Assembly: GCA_022575985.1 (NCBI GenBank)
Contig: JAKSXM010000263.1
Span: forward strand, 12,070,001 to 12,134,000
DNA from: Anagrus nilaparvatae
Lineage: Eukaryota; Arthropoda; Insecta; Hymenoptera; Mymaridae
Reading direction: 5' to 3'
Length of the DNA stretch: 64,000 nt
Below the pieces are notes generated by a model. The model saw only the letters and a program-made list of their open reading frames with translations. It did not search any database and was not told the DNA's origin. Position 1 is the first letter of the stretch; every line of letters begins with the position of its first letter. The position numbers and the translations under genes were made by a program. This document shows positions 7,466-20,899 of the stretch, piece by piece.

Positions 7466-10400
7466 AGCATTATACTGAGCTAAATCCTCCAGCATTATAC
7501 TGAACTAAAAATACTCCAGTATTATGATGAGCTAAATCCTCCAGCATTATACTGAGCTAAATCCTCCAGCATTATACTGAGCTAAAACCTCCAGCATTAT
7601 ACTGAACTAAAAATACTCCAGTATTATGATGAGCTAAATCCTCCAGCATTATACTGAGCTAAATACTCCAGCACTATACTGAGCTAAATCCTCCAGCATT
7701 ATAATGAGCTAAATCCTCCAGCATTATGCTGAGCTAAATCTTCCAGCATTATACTGAACAAAATCATCCAGCATTATACTGAGCAAAAAATACTCCAGTA
7801 TTATGCTGAGCTAAATCCTCCAGCATTATGCTGAGCTAAATCCTCCAGCATTATACTGAAATAAAAATACTCCAGTATTATGATGAGCTAAATCCTCCAG
7901 CATTTTGATGAGCTAAATCCTCCAGCATTATACTGAGCTAAAAATAATTCAGCATTATACTGAGCTAAATCCTCCAGCATTATACTGAGCTAAATCCCCC
8001 AGCATTATAATGAGCTAAATCCTCCAGCATTATGCTGAGCTAAATCCTCCAGCATTATACTGAACAAAATCATCCAGCATTATACTGAGCTAAATCCTCC
8101 AGCATTATACTGAGCTAAATCCTCCAGCATTATAATGAGCTAAATCCTGCAGCATTATGCTGAGCTAAATCCTCCAGCATTATACTGAACAAAATCATCC
8201 AGCATTATACTGAGCAAACAATACTCCAGTATTATGCTGAGCTAAATCCTCCAGCATTATGTTGAGCTAAATCCTCCAGCATTATACTGAAATAAAAATA
8301 CTCCAGTATTATGATGAGCTAAATCCTCCAGCATTATGATGAGCTAAATTCTCCAGCATTATACTGAACTAAATCCTCCAGCATTATACTGAGCTAAAAA
8401 TACTCCAGTATTATGCTGAGCTAAATCTTCCAGCATTATACTGAGCTAAATCCTCCAGCATTATACTGAGCTAAATCCTCCAGCATTATACTGAAATAAA
8501 AATACTCCAGTATTATGATGAGCTAAATCCTCCAGCATTGTACTGAACTAAAAATACTCCAGTATTATGATGAGCTAAATCCTCCAGCATTATACTGAGC
8601 TAAATCCTCCAGCATTATACTGAACTAATAATATTCCAGCATTATGCTGAGCTAAATCCTCCAACATTATACTGAGCTAAATCCTCCAGCATTATGCTGA
8701 GCTAAAAATACTCCAGCATTATGCTGAGCTAAATCCTCCAACATTATACTGAGCTAAATCCTCCAGCATTATGCTGAGCTAAAAATACTCCAGCATTATG
8801 CTGAGCTAAATTCTCCAACATTATACTGAACTAAATCCTCCAGCATTATACTGAGCTAAAAATACTCCAGTATTATGCTGAGCTAAATCTTCCAGCATTA
8901 TACTGAGCTAAATCCTCTAGCATTATACTGAGCTAAATCCTCCAGCATTATACTGAAATAAAAATACACCAGTATTATGCTGAGCTAAATCTTCCAGCAT
9001 TATACTGAGCTAAATCCTCCAGCATTATACTGAGCTAAATCCTCCAGCATTATACTGAAATAAAAATACACCAGTATTATGATGAGCTAAATCCTCCAGC
9101 ATTATACTGAGCTAAATCCTCCAGCATTATACTGAGCTAAAACCTTCAGCATTATACTGAACTAAAAATACTCCAGTATTCTGATGAGCTAAATCCTCCA
9201 GCATTATACTGAGCTAAATACTCCAGTATTATGCTGAGCTAAATCCTCCAGCATTATGCTGAGCTAAATCCTCCAGCATTATACTGAAATAAAAATACTC
9301 CAGTATTATGATGAGCTAAATCCTCCAGCATTATACTGAGCTAAATCCTCCAGCATTATACTGAGCTAAATCCTCCAGCATTATACTGAACTAAAAATAC
9401 TCCAGTATTATGATGAGCTAAATCCTCCAGCATTATACTGAGCTAAATCCTCCAGCATTATACTGAGCTAAAACCTCCAGCATTATACTGAACTAAAAAT
9501 ACTCCAGTATTATGATGAGCTAAATCCTCCAGCATTATACTGAGCTAAATACTCCAGCACTATACTGAGCTAAATCCTCCAGCATTATAATGAGCTAAAT
9601 CCTCCAGCATTATGCTGAGCTAAATCTTCCAGCATTATACTGAACAAAATCATCCAGCATTATACTGAGCAAAAAATACTCCAGTATTATGCTGAGCTAA
9701 ATCCTCCAGCATTATGCTGAGCTAAATCCTCCAGCATTATACTGAAATAAAAATACTCCAGTATTATGATGAGCTAAATCCTCCAGCATTTTGATGAGCT
9801 AAATCCTCCAGCATTATACTGAGCTAAAAATAATTCAGCATTATACTGAGCTAAATCCTCCAGCATTATACTGAGCTAAATCCCCCAGCATTATAATGAG
9901 CTAAATCCTCCAGCATTATGCTGAGCTAAATCCTCCAGCATTATACTGAACAAAATCATCCAGCATTATACTGAGCTAAATCCTCCAGCATTATACTGAG
10001 CTAAATCCTCCAGCATTATAATGAGCTAAATCCTGCAGCATTATGCTGAGCTAAATCCTCCAGCATTATACTGAACAAAATCATCCAGCATTATACTGAG
10101 CAAACAATACTCCAGTATTATGCTGAGCTAAATCCTCCAGCATTATGTTGAGCTAAATCCTCCAGCATTATACTGAAATAAAAATACTCCAGTATTATGA
10201 TGAGCTAAATCCTCCAGCATTATGATGAGCTAAATTCTCCAGCATTATACTGAACTAAATCCTCCAGCATTATACTGAGCTAAAAATACTCCAGTATTAT
10301 GCTGAGCTAAATCTTCCAGCATTATACTGAGCTAAATCCTCCAGCATTATACTGAGCTAAATCCTCCAGCATTATACTGAAATAAAAATACTCCAGTATT

Positions 10401-11310
10401 ATGATGAGCTAAATCCTCCAGCATTGTACTGAACTAAAAATACTCCAGTATTATGATGAGCTAAATCCTCCAGCATTATACTGAGCTAAATCCTCCAGCA
10501 TTATACTGAACTAATAATATTCCAGCATTATGCTGAGCTAAATCCTCCAACATTATACTGAGCTAAATCCTCCAGCATTATGCTGAGCTAAAAATACTCC
10601 AGCATTATGCTGAGCTAAATCCTCCAACATTATACTGAGCTAAATCCTCCAGCATTATGCTGAGCTAAAAATACTCCAGCATTATGCTGAGCTAAATTCT
10701 CCAACATTATACTGAACTAAATCCTCCAGCATTATACTGAGCTAAAAATACTCCAGTATTATGCTGAGCTAAATCTTCCAGCATTATACTGAGCTAAATC
10801 CTCTAGCATTATACTGAGCTAAATCCTCCAGCATTATACTGAAATAAAAATACACCAGTATTATGCTGAGCTAAATCTTCCAGCATTATACTGAGCTAAA
10901 TCCTCCAGCATTATACTGAGCTAAATCCTCCAGCATTATACTGAAATAAAAATACACCAGTATTATGATGAGCTAAATCCTCCAGCATTATACTGAGCTA
11001 AATCCTCCAGCATTATACTGAGCTAAAACCTTCAGCATTATACTGAACTAAAAATACTCCAGTATTCTGATGAGCTAAATCCTCCAGCATTATACTGAGC
11101 TAAATACTCCAGTATTATGCTGAGCTAAATCCTCCAGCATTATGCTGAGCTAAATCCTCCAGCATTATACTGAAATAAAAATACTCCAGTATTATGATGA
11201 GCTGAATCCTCCAGCATTATACTGAGCTAAATCCTCCAGCATTATACTGAGCTAAATCCTCCAGCATTATACTGAACTAAAAATACTCCAGTATTATGAT
11301 GAGCTAAATC
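7466..11310. repeat. 1886-bp higher-order repeat, two tandem copies
   Basis: Four independent rare variants keep the same displacement: TCCTGCAGC (8141-region and 10027-region), GAGCAAACAATAC (8211 and 10097), CAGCACTATACTG (7661- and 9547-region) and AGTATTCTGATG (9175 and 11061) are all 1886 bp apart. Matching begins near 7466/9352; just before it one copy has an extra 25-bp unit. It ends near 9430/11310. Confidence 0.88.
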
Positions 11311-14300
11311 CTCCAGAATTATACTGAGCTAAAAATACTTCAGCATTATGCTGAGCTAAATCCTCCAGCATTATGCTGAGATAAAAATACTCCAGCATTA
11401 TGCTGAGCTGAATCCTCCAACATTAAACTGAGCTAAATCCTCCAGCATTATGCTGAGCTAAAAATACTCCAGCATTATACTGAGCTAAATCCTCCAGCAT
11501 TATACTGAACTAAAAATACTCCAGTATTATGATGAGCTAAATCCTCCAGCATTATACTGAGCTAAAAATACTTCAGCATTATGCTGAGCTAAATCCTCCA
11601 GCATTATGCTGAGCTAAAAATACTCCAGCATTATGCTGAGCTGAATCCTCCAACATTTTACTGAGCTAAATCCTCCAGCATTATGCAGAGCTAAAAATAC
11701 TCCAGCATTATGCTGAGCTAATTTCTCCAGCATTATACTGAACTAAATCCTCCAGCATTATACTGAGCTAAAAATACTCCAGTATTATGCTGAGCTAAAT
11801 CTTCCAGCATTATACTGAGCTAAATCCTCCAGCATTATACTGAGCTAAATCCTCCAGCATTATACTGAAATAAAAATACTCCAGTATTATGATGAGCTAA
11901 ATCCTCCAGCATTGTACTGAACTAAAAATACTCCAGTATTATGATGAGCTAAATCCTCCAGCATTATACTGAGCTAAATCCTCCAGCATTATACTGAACT
12001 AATAATATTCCAGCATTATGCTGAGCTAAATCCTCCAACATTATACTGAGCTAAATCCTCCAGCATTATGCTGAACTAATAATATTCCAGCATTATGATG
12101 AGCTAAATCCTCCAACATTATACTGAGCTAAATCCTCCAGCATTATGCTGAGCTAAAAATACTCCAGCATTATGCTGAGCTAAATCCTCCAACATTATAC
12201 TGAGCTTAATCCTCCAGCATTATGCTGAGCTAAAAATACTCCAGCATTATGCTGAGCTAAATTCTCCAACATTATACTGAACTAAATCCTCCAGCATTAT
12301 ACTGAGCTAAAAATACTCCAGTATTATGCTGAGCTAAATCTTCCAGCATTATACTGAGCTAAATCCTCCAGCATTATACTGAGCTAAATCCTCCAGCATT
12401 ATACTGAAATAAAAATACACCAGTATTATGATGAGCTAAATCCTCCAGCATTATACTGAGCTAAATCCTCCAGCATTATACTGAGCTAAAACCTTCAGCA
12501 TTATACTGAACTAAAAATACTCCAGTATTCTGATGAGCTAAATCCTCCAGCATTATACTGAGCTGAATACTCCAGTATTATGCTGAGCTAAATCTTCCAG
12601 CATTATGCTGAGCTAAATCCTCCAGCATTATACTGAAATAAAAATACTCCAGTATTATGATGAGCTAAATCCTCCAGCATTATACTGAGCTAAATCCTCC
12701 AGCATTATACTGAGCTAAATCCTCCAATATTATACTGAACTAAAAATACTCCAGTATTATGATGAGCTAAATCCTCCAGAATTATACTGAGTTAAAAATA
12801 CTTCAGCATTATGCTGAGCTAAATCCTCCAGCATTATGCTGAGATAAAAATACTCCAGCATTATGCTGAGCTGAATCCTCCAACATTAAACTGAGCTAAA
12901 TCCTCCAGCATTGTACTGAACTAAGAATACTCCAGTATTATGATGAGCTAAATCCTCCTGCATTATACTGAGCTAAATCCTCCAGCATTATACTGAGCTA
13001 AATCCTCCAGCATTATACTGAACTAAATCCTCCAGCATTATACTGAGCTAAAAATACTCCAGTATTATGGTGAGCTAAATCTTCCAGCATTATACTGAGC
13101 TAAATCCTCCAGCATTATACTGAGCTAAATCCTCCAGCATTATACTGAAATAAAAATACTCCAGTATTATGATGAGCTAAATCCTCCAGCATTGTACTGA
13201 ACTAAGAATACTCCAGTATTATGATGAGCTAAATCCTCCTGCATTATACTGAGCTAAATCCTCCAGCATTATACTGAGCTAAATCCTCCAGCATTATACT
13301 GAACTAATAATATTCCAGCATTATGCTGAGCTAACTCCTCCAACATTATACTGAGCTAAATCCTCCAGCATTATGCTGAGCTAAAAATACTCCAGCATTA
13401 TGCTGAGCTAAATCCTCCAACATTATACTGAGCTAAATCCTCCAGCATTATGCTGAGCTAAAAATACTCCAGCATTATGCTGAGCTAAATTCTCCAAAAT
13501 TATACTGAACTAAATCCTCCAGCATTATACTGAACTAAATCCTCCAGCATTATACTGAGCTAAAAATACTCCAGTATTATGCTGAGCTAAATCATCCAGC
13601 ATTATAATGAGCTAAATCCTCCAGCATTATACTGAGCTAAATCCTCCAGCATTATACTAAAATAAAAATACTCCAGTATTATGATGAGCTAAATCCTCCA
13701 GCATTATACTGAGCTAAATCCTCCAGCATTATACTGAGCTAAAACCTCCAGCATTATACTGAATTAAAAATACTCCAGTATTATGATGAGCTAAATCCTC
13801 CAGCATTATACTGAGCTAAATACTCCAGCATTATACTGAGCTATATCCTCCAGCATTATACTGAGCTAAATCCTCCAGCATTATACTGAGCTAAATCCTC
13901 CAGCATTATACTGAGCTAAATCCTCCAGCATTATAATGAGCTAAATCCTCCAGCATTATGCTGAGCTCAATCCTCCAGCATTATACTGAACAAAATCATC
14001 CAGCATTATACTGAGCAAAAAATACTCCAGTATTATGCTGAGCTAAATCCTCCAGCATTATGCTGAGCTAAATCCTCCAGCATTATACTGAAATAAAAAT
14101 ACTCCAGTATTATGATGAGCTAAATCCTCCAGCATTATACTGAGCTAAATCCTCCAGCATTATACTGAGCTAAATCCTCCAGCATTATGCTGAGCTAAAT
14201 CCTCCAGCATTATACTGAAATAAAACCTTCAGCATTATACTGAACTAAAAATACTCCAGTATTCTGATGAGCTAAATCCTCCAGCATTATACTGAGCTAA

Positions 14301-17300
14301 ATACTCCAGTATTATGCTGAGCTAAATCCTCCAGCATTATGCTGAGCTAAATCCTCCAGCATTATACTGAAATAAAAATACACCAGTATTATGATGAGCT
14401 AAATCCTCCAGCATTATACTGAGCTAAATCCTCCAGCATTATACTGAGCTAAAACCTTCAGCATTATACTGAACTAAAAATACTCCAGTATTCTGATGAG
14501 CTAAATCCTCCAGCATTATACTGAGCTAAATACTCCAGTATTATGCTGAGCTAAATCCTCCAGCATTATGCTGAGCTAAATCCTCCAGCATTATACTGAA
14601 ATAAAAATACTCCAGTATTATGATGAGCTAACTCCTCCAGCATTATACTGAGCTAAATCCTCCAGCATTATACTGAGCTAAATCCTCCAGCATTATACTG
14701 AACTAAAAATTCTCCAGTATTATGATGAGCTAAATCCTCCAGAATTATACTGAGCTAAAAATACTTCAGCATTATGCTGAGCTAAATCCTCCAGCATTAT
14801 GCTGAGATAAAAATACTCCAGCATTATGCTGAGCTGAATCCTCCAACATTAAACTGAGCTAAATCCTCCAGCATTATGCTGAGCTAAAAATACTCCAGCA
14901 TTATACTGAGCTAAATCCTCCAGCATTATACTGAACTAAAAATACTCCAGTATTATGATGAGCTAAATCCTCCAGCATTATACTGAGCTAAAAATACTTC
15001 AGCATTATGCTGAGCTAAATCCTCCAGCATTATGCTGAGCTAAAAATCCTCCAGCATTATACTGAGCTAAAAATACTCCAGTATTATGCTGAGCTAAATC
15101 TTCCAGCATTATACTGAGCTAAATCCTCCAGCATTATACTGAGCTAAATCCTCCAGCATTATACTGAAATAAAAATACACCAGTATTATGATGAGCTAAA
15201 TCCTCCAGCATTATACTGAGCTAAATCCTCCAGCATTATACTGACCTAAAACCTTCAGCATTATACTGAACTAAAAATACTCCAGTATTCTGATGAGCTA
15301 AATCCTCCAGCATTATACTGAGCTGAATACTCCAGTATTATGCTGAGCTAAATCTTCCAGCATTATGCTGAGCTAAATCCTCCAGCATTATACTGAAATA
15401 AAAATACTCCAGTATTATGATGAGCTAAATCCTCCAGCATTATACTGAAATAAAAATACTCCAGTATTATGATGAGCTAAATCCTCCAGCATTATACTGA
15501 GCTAAATCCTCCAGCATTATACTGAGCTAAATCCTCCAGCATTATACTGAGCTAAATCCTCCAGCATTATACTGAACTAAAAATACTCCAGTATTATGAT
15601 GAGCTAAATCCTCCAGCATTATACTAAGCTAAAAATACTTCAGCATTATGCTGAGCTAAATCCTCCAGCATTATGCTGAGCTAAAAATACTCCAGCATTA
15701 TGCTGAGCTGAATCCTCCAACATTTTACTGAGCTAAATCCTCCAGCATTATGCTGAGCTAAAAATACTCCAGCATTATGCTGAGCTGAATTCTCCAGCAT
15801 TATACTGAACTAAATCCTCCAGCATTATACTGAGCTAAAAATACTCCAGTATTATGCTGAGCTAAATCTTCCAGCATTATACTGAGCTAAATCCTCCAGC
15901 ATTATACTGAGCTAAAAATTCTCCAGCATTATACTGAGCTAAATCCTCTAGTATTATACTCAGCTAAAAATACTTCAGCATTATGCTGAGCTAAATCCTC
16001 CAGCTTTATACTGAGCTAAAAATACTCCAGTATTATGCTGAGCTAAATCATCCAGCATTATACTGAGCTAAATCTTCCAGCATTATACTGAAATAAAAAT
16101 ACTCCAGTATTATAATGAGCTAATTCCTCCAGCATTGTACTGAACTAAAAATACTACAGAATTATGATGAGCTAAAAACTCCAGCATTATACTGAGCTAA
16201 ATCCTCCAGCATTATACTGAGCTAAATCCTCCAGCATTATACTGAACTAATAATACTCCAGCATTATGCTGAGCTAAATCCTCCAACATTATACTGAGCT
16301 AAATCCTCCAGCATTATGCTGAGCTAAAAATACTCCAGCATTATGCTGAGCTAAATCCTCCAACATTATACTGAGCTAAATCCTCCAACATTATGCTGAG
16401 CTAAAAATACTCCAGCATTATGCTGAGCTAAATTCTCCAACATTATACTGAACTAAATCCTCCAGCATTATACTGAGCTAAAAATACTCCAGTATTATGC
16501 TGAGCTAAATCTTCCAGCATTATACTGAGCTAAATCCTCCAGCATTATACTGAGCTAAATCCTCCAGCATTATACTGAAATAAAAATACTCCAGTATTAT
16601 GATGAGCTAAATCCTCCAGCATTATACTGAGCTAAATCCTCCAGCATTATACTGAGCTAAAACCTCCAGCATTATACTGAACTGAAAATACTCCAGTATT
16701 ATGATGAGCTAAATCCTCCAGCATTATACTGAGCTAAATACTCCAGCATTATACTGAGCTATATCCTCCAGCATTATACTGAGCTAAATCCTCCAGCATT
16801 ATACTGAGCTAAATCCTTTAGCATTATACTGAGCTAAATCCTCCAGCATTATACTGAAATAAAAATACTCCAGTATTATGATGAGCTAAATCCTCCAGCA
16901 TTATACTGAGCTAAATCCTCCAGCATTATACTGAGCTAAATCCTCCAGCATCATGCTGAGCTAAAAATACTCCAGCATTATGATGAGCTAAATCCTCCAG
17001 CATTATACTGAGCTAAAAATACTTCAGCATTATACTGAGCTAAATCCTCCAGCATTATACTGAGCTAAATCCCCCAGCATTATAATGAGCTAAATCCTCC
17101 AGCATTATGCTGAGCTAAATCCTCCAGCATTATACTGAACAAAATCATCCAGCATTATACTGAGCAAAAAATACTCCAGTATTATGCTGAGCTAAATACT
17201 CCAGCATTATACTGAGCTATATCCTCCAGCATTATACTGAGCTAAATCCTCCAGCATTTTACTGAGCTAAATCCTCCAGCATTATAATGAGCTAAATCCT

Positions 17301-20300
17301 CCAGCATTATGCTGAGGTAAATCCTCCAGCATTTTACTGAGCTAAAAATACTCCAGTATTATGCTGAGCTAAATCTTCCAGCATTATACTGAGCTAAATC
17401 CTCCAGCATTATACTGAGCTAAATCCTCCAGCATTATACTGAGCTATATCCTCCAGCATTATACTGAAATAAAAATACTCCAGTATTATGATGAGCTAAA
17501 TCCTCCAGCATTATACTGAGCTAAATCCTCCAGCATTATACTGAGCTATATCCTCCAGCATTATACTGAAATAAAAATACTCCAGTATTATGATGAGCTA
17601 AATCCTCCAGCATTATACTGAGCCAAATCCTCCAGCATTATACTGAGCTAAATCCTCTAGTATTATACTCAGCTAAAAATACTTCAGCATTATGCTGAGC
17701 TAAATCCTCCAGCATTTTGCTGAGCTAAAAATACTCCAGTATTATGGTGAGCTAAATCTTCCAGCATTATACTGAGCTAAATCCTCCAGCATTATACTGA
17801 GCTAAATCCTCCAGCATTATACTGAAATAAAAATACTCCAGTATTATGATGAGCTAAATCCTCCAGCATTGTACTGAACTAAGAATACTCCAGTATTATG
17901 ATGAGCTAAATCCTCCTGCATTATACTGAGCTAAATCCTCCAGCATTATACTGAGCTAAATCCTCCAGCATTATACTGAGCTAAATCCTCCAGCATTATA
18001 CTGAACTAAATCTTCCATCATTATACTGAGCTAAAAATACTCCAGTATTATGGTGAGCTAAATCTTCCAGCATTATACTGAGCTAAATCCTCCAGCATTA
18101 TACTGAGCTAAATCCTCCAGCATTATACTGAAATAAAAATACTCCAGTATTATGATGAGCTAAATCCTCCAGCATTGTACTGAACTAAGAATACTCCAGT
18201 ATTATGATGAGCTAAATCCTCCTGCATTATACTGAGCTAAATCCTCCAGCATTATACTGAGCTAAATCCTCCAGCATTATACTGAACTAATAATATTCCA
18301 GCATTATGCTGAGCTAACTCCTCCAACATTATACTGAGCTAAATCCTCCAGCATTATGCTGAGCTAAAAATACTCCAGCATTATGCTGAGCTAAATCCTC
18401 CAACATTATACTGAGCTAAATCCTCCAGCTTATGCTGAGCTAAAAATACTCCAGCATTATGCTGAGCTAAATTCTCCAACATTATACTGAACTAAATCCT
18501 CCAGCATTATACTGAACTAAATCCTCCAGCATTATACTGAGCTAAAAATACTCCAGTATTATGCTGAGCTAAATCATCCAGCATTATAATGAGCTAAATC
18601 CTCCAGCATTATACTGAGCTAAATCCTCCAGCATTATACTAAAATAAAAATACTCCAGTATTATGATGAGCTAAATCCTCCAGCATTATACTGAGCTAAA
18701 TCCTCCAGCATTATACTGAACTAAAAATACTCCAGTATTATGATGAGCTAAATCCTCCATCATTATACTGAGCTAAATACTCCAGCATTATACTGAGCTA
18801 TATCCTCCAGCATTATACTGAAATAAAAATACTCCAGTATTATGATGAGCTAAATCCTCCAGCATTATACTGAGCTAAATCCTCCAGCATTTTACTGAGC
18901 TAAAACCTCCAGCATTATACTGAACTAAAAATACTCCAGTATTATGATGAGCTAAATCCTCCAGCATTATACTGAGCTAAAAATACTCCAGTATTATGGT
19001 GAGCTAAATCCTCCAGCATTATACTGAGCTAAATCCTCCAGCATTATACTGAGCTAAATCCTCCAGCATTATACTGAAATAAAAATACTCCAGTATTATG
19101 ATGAGCTAAATCCTCCAGCATTGTACTGAACTAAGAATACTCCAGTATTATGATGAGCTAAATCCTCCTGCATTATACTGAGCTAAATCCTTCAGCATTA
19201 TACTGAGCTAAATCCTCCAGCATTATACTGAACTAATAATATTCCAGCATTATGCTGAGCTAACTCCTCCAACATTATACTGAGCTAAATCCTCCAGCAT
19301 TATGCTGAGCTAAAAATACTCCAGCATTATGCTGAGCTAAATCCTCCAACATTATACTGAGCTAAATCCTCCAGCTTATGCTGAGCTAAAAATACTCCAG
19401 CATTATGCTGAGCTAAATTCTCCAACATTATACTGAACTAAATCCTCCAGCATTATACTGAACTAAATCCTCCAGCATTATACTGAGCTAAAAATACTCC
19501 AGTATTATGCTGAGCTAAATCATCCAGCATTATAATGAGCTAAATCCTCCAGCATTATACTGAGCTAAATCCTCCAGCTTATGCTGAGCTAAAAATACTC
19601 CAGCATTATGCTGAGCTAAATTCTCCAACATTATACTGAACTAAATCCTCCAGCATTATACTGAACTAAATCCTCCAGCATTATACTGAGCTAAAAATAC
19701 TCCAGTATTATGATGAGCTAAATCCTCAGCTAAAAATACTTCAGCATTATGCTGAGCTAAATCCTCCAGCATTTTGCTGAGCTAAAAATACTCCAGTATT
19801 ATGGTGAGCTAAATCTTCCAGCATTATACTGAGCTAAATCCTCCAGCATTATACTGAGCTAAATCCTCCAGCATTATACTGAAATAAAAATACTCCAGTA
19901 TTATGATGAGCTAAATCCTCCAGCATTGTACTGAACTAAGAATACTCCAGTATTATGATGAGCTAAATCCTCCTGCATTATACTGAGCTAAATCCTTCAG
20001 CATTATACTGAGCTAAATCCTCCAGCATTATACTGAACTAATAATATTCCAGCATTATGCTGAGCTAACTCCTCCAACATTATACTGAGCTAAATCCTCC
20101 AGCATTATACTGAACTAAATCCTCCAGCATTATACTGAGCTAAAAATACTCCAGTATTATGCTGAGCTAAATCATCCAGCATTATAATGAGCTAAATCCT
20201 CCAGCATTATACTGAGCTAAATCCTCCAGCATTATACTAAAATAAAAATACTCCAGTATTATGATGAGCTAAATCCTCCAGCATTATACTGAGCTAAATC

Positions 20301-20899
20301 CTCCAGCATTATGCTGAGCTAAAAATATTCCAGCATTATGCTGAGCTAACTCCTCCAACATTATACTGAGCTAAATCCTCCAGCATTATACTGAACTAAA
20401 TCCTCCAGCATTATACTGAGCTAAAAATACTCCAGCATTATGCTGAGCTGAATCTTCCAGCATTATACTGAGCTAAATCCTCCAGCATTATACTGAGCTA
20501 AATCCTCCAGCATTATGCTGAGCTAAAAATATTCCAGCATTATGCTGAGCTAAATTCTCCAGCATTATGCTGAGCTAAAAATACTCCAGCATTATGCTGA
20601 GCTGAATCCTCCAAAATTATACTGAGATAAATCCTCCAGCATTATACTGAGCTAAATCCTCCAGCATTATACTGAGCTAATAATACTCCAGCATTATACT
20701 GAGCTAAATCCTCTAGTATTATACTCAGCTAAAAATACTTCAGCATTATGCTGTGCTAAATCCTCCAGCATTATGCTGAGCTAAAAATATTCCAGCATTA
20801 TGCTGAGCTAAATTCTCCAGCATTATGCTGAGCTAAAAATACTCCAGCATTATGCTGAGCTGAATCCTCCAAAATTATACTGAGATAAATCCTCCAGCA

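Noticed and set aside
9170..12540. Hammerhead ribozyme, because CTGATGAG occurs at about 9181, 11066 and 12529
   Set aside because: Only a rare variant has the motif, the required CGAAA partner and stems I-III are missing, and the usual form is TATGATGAG.
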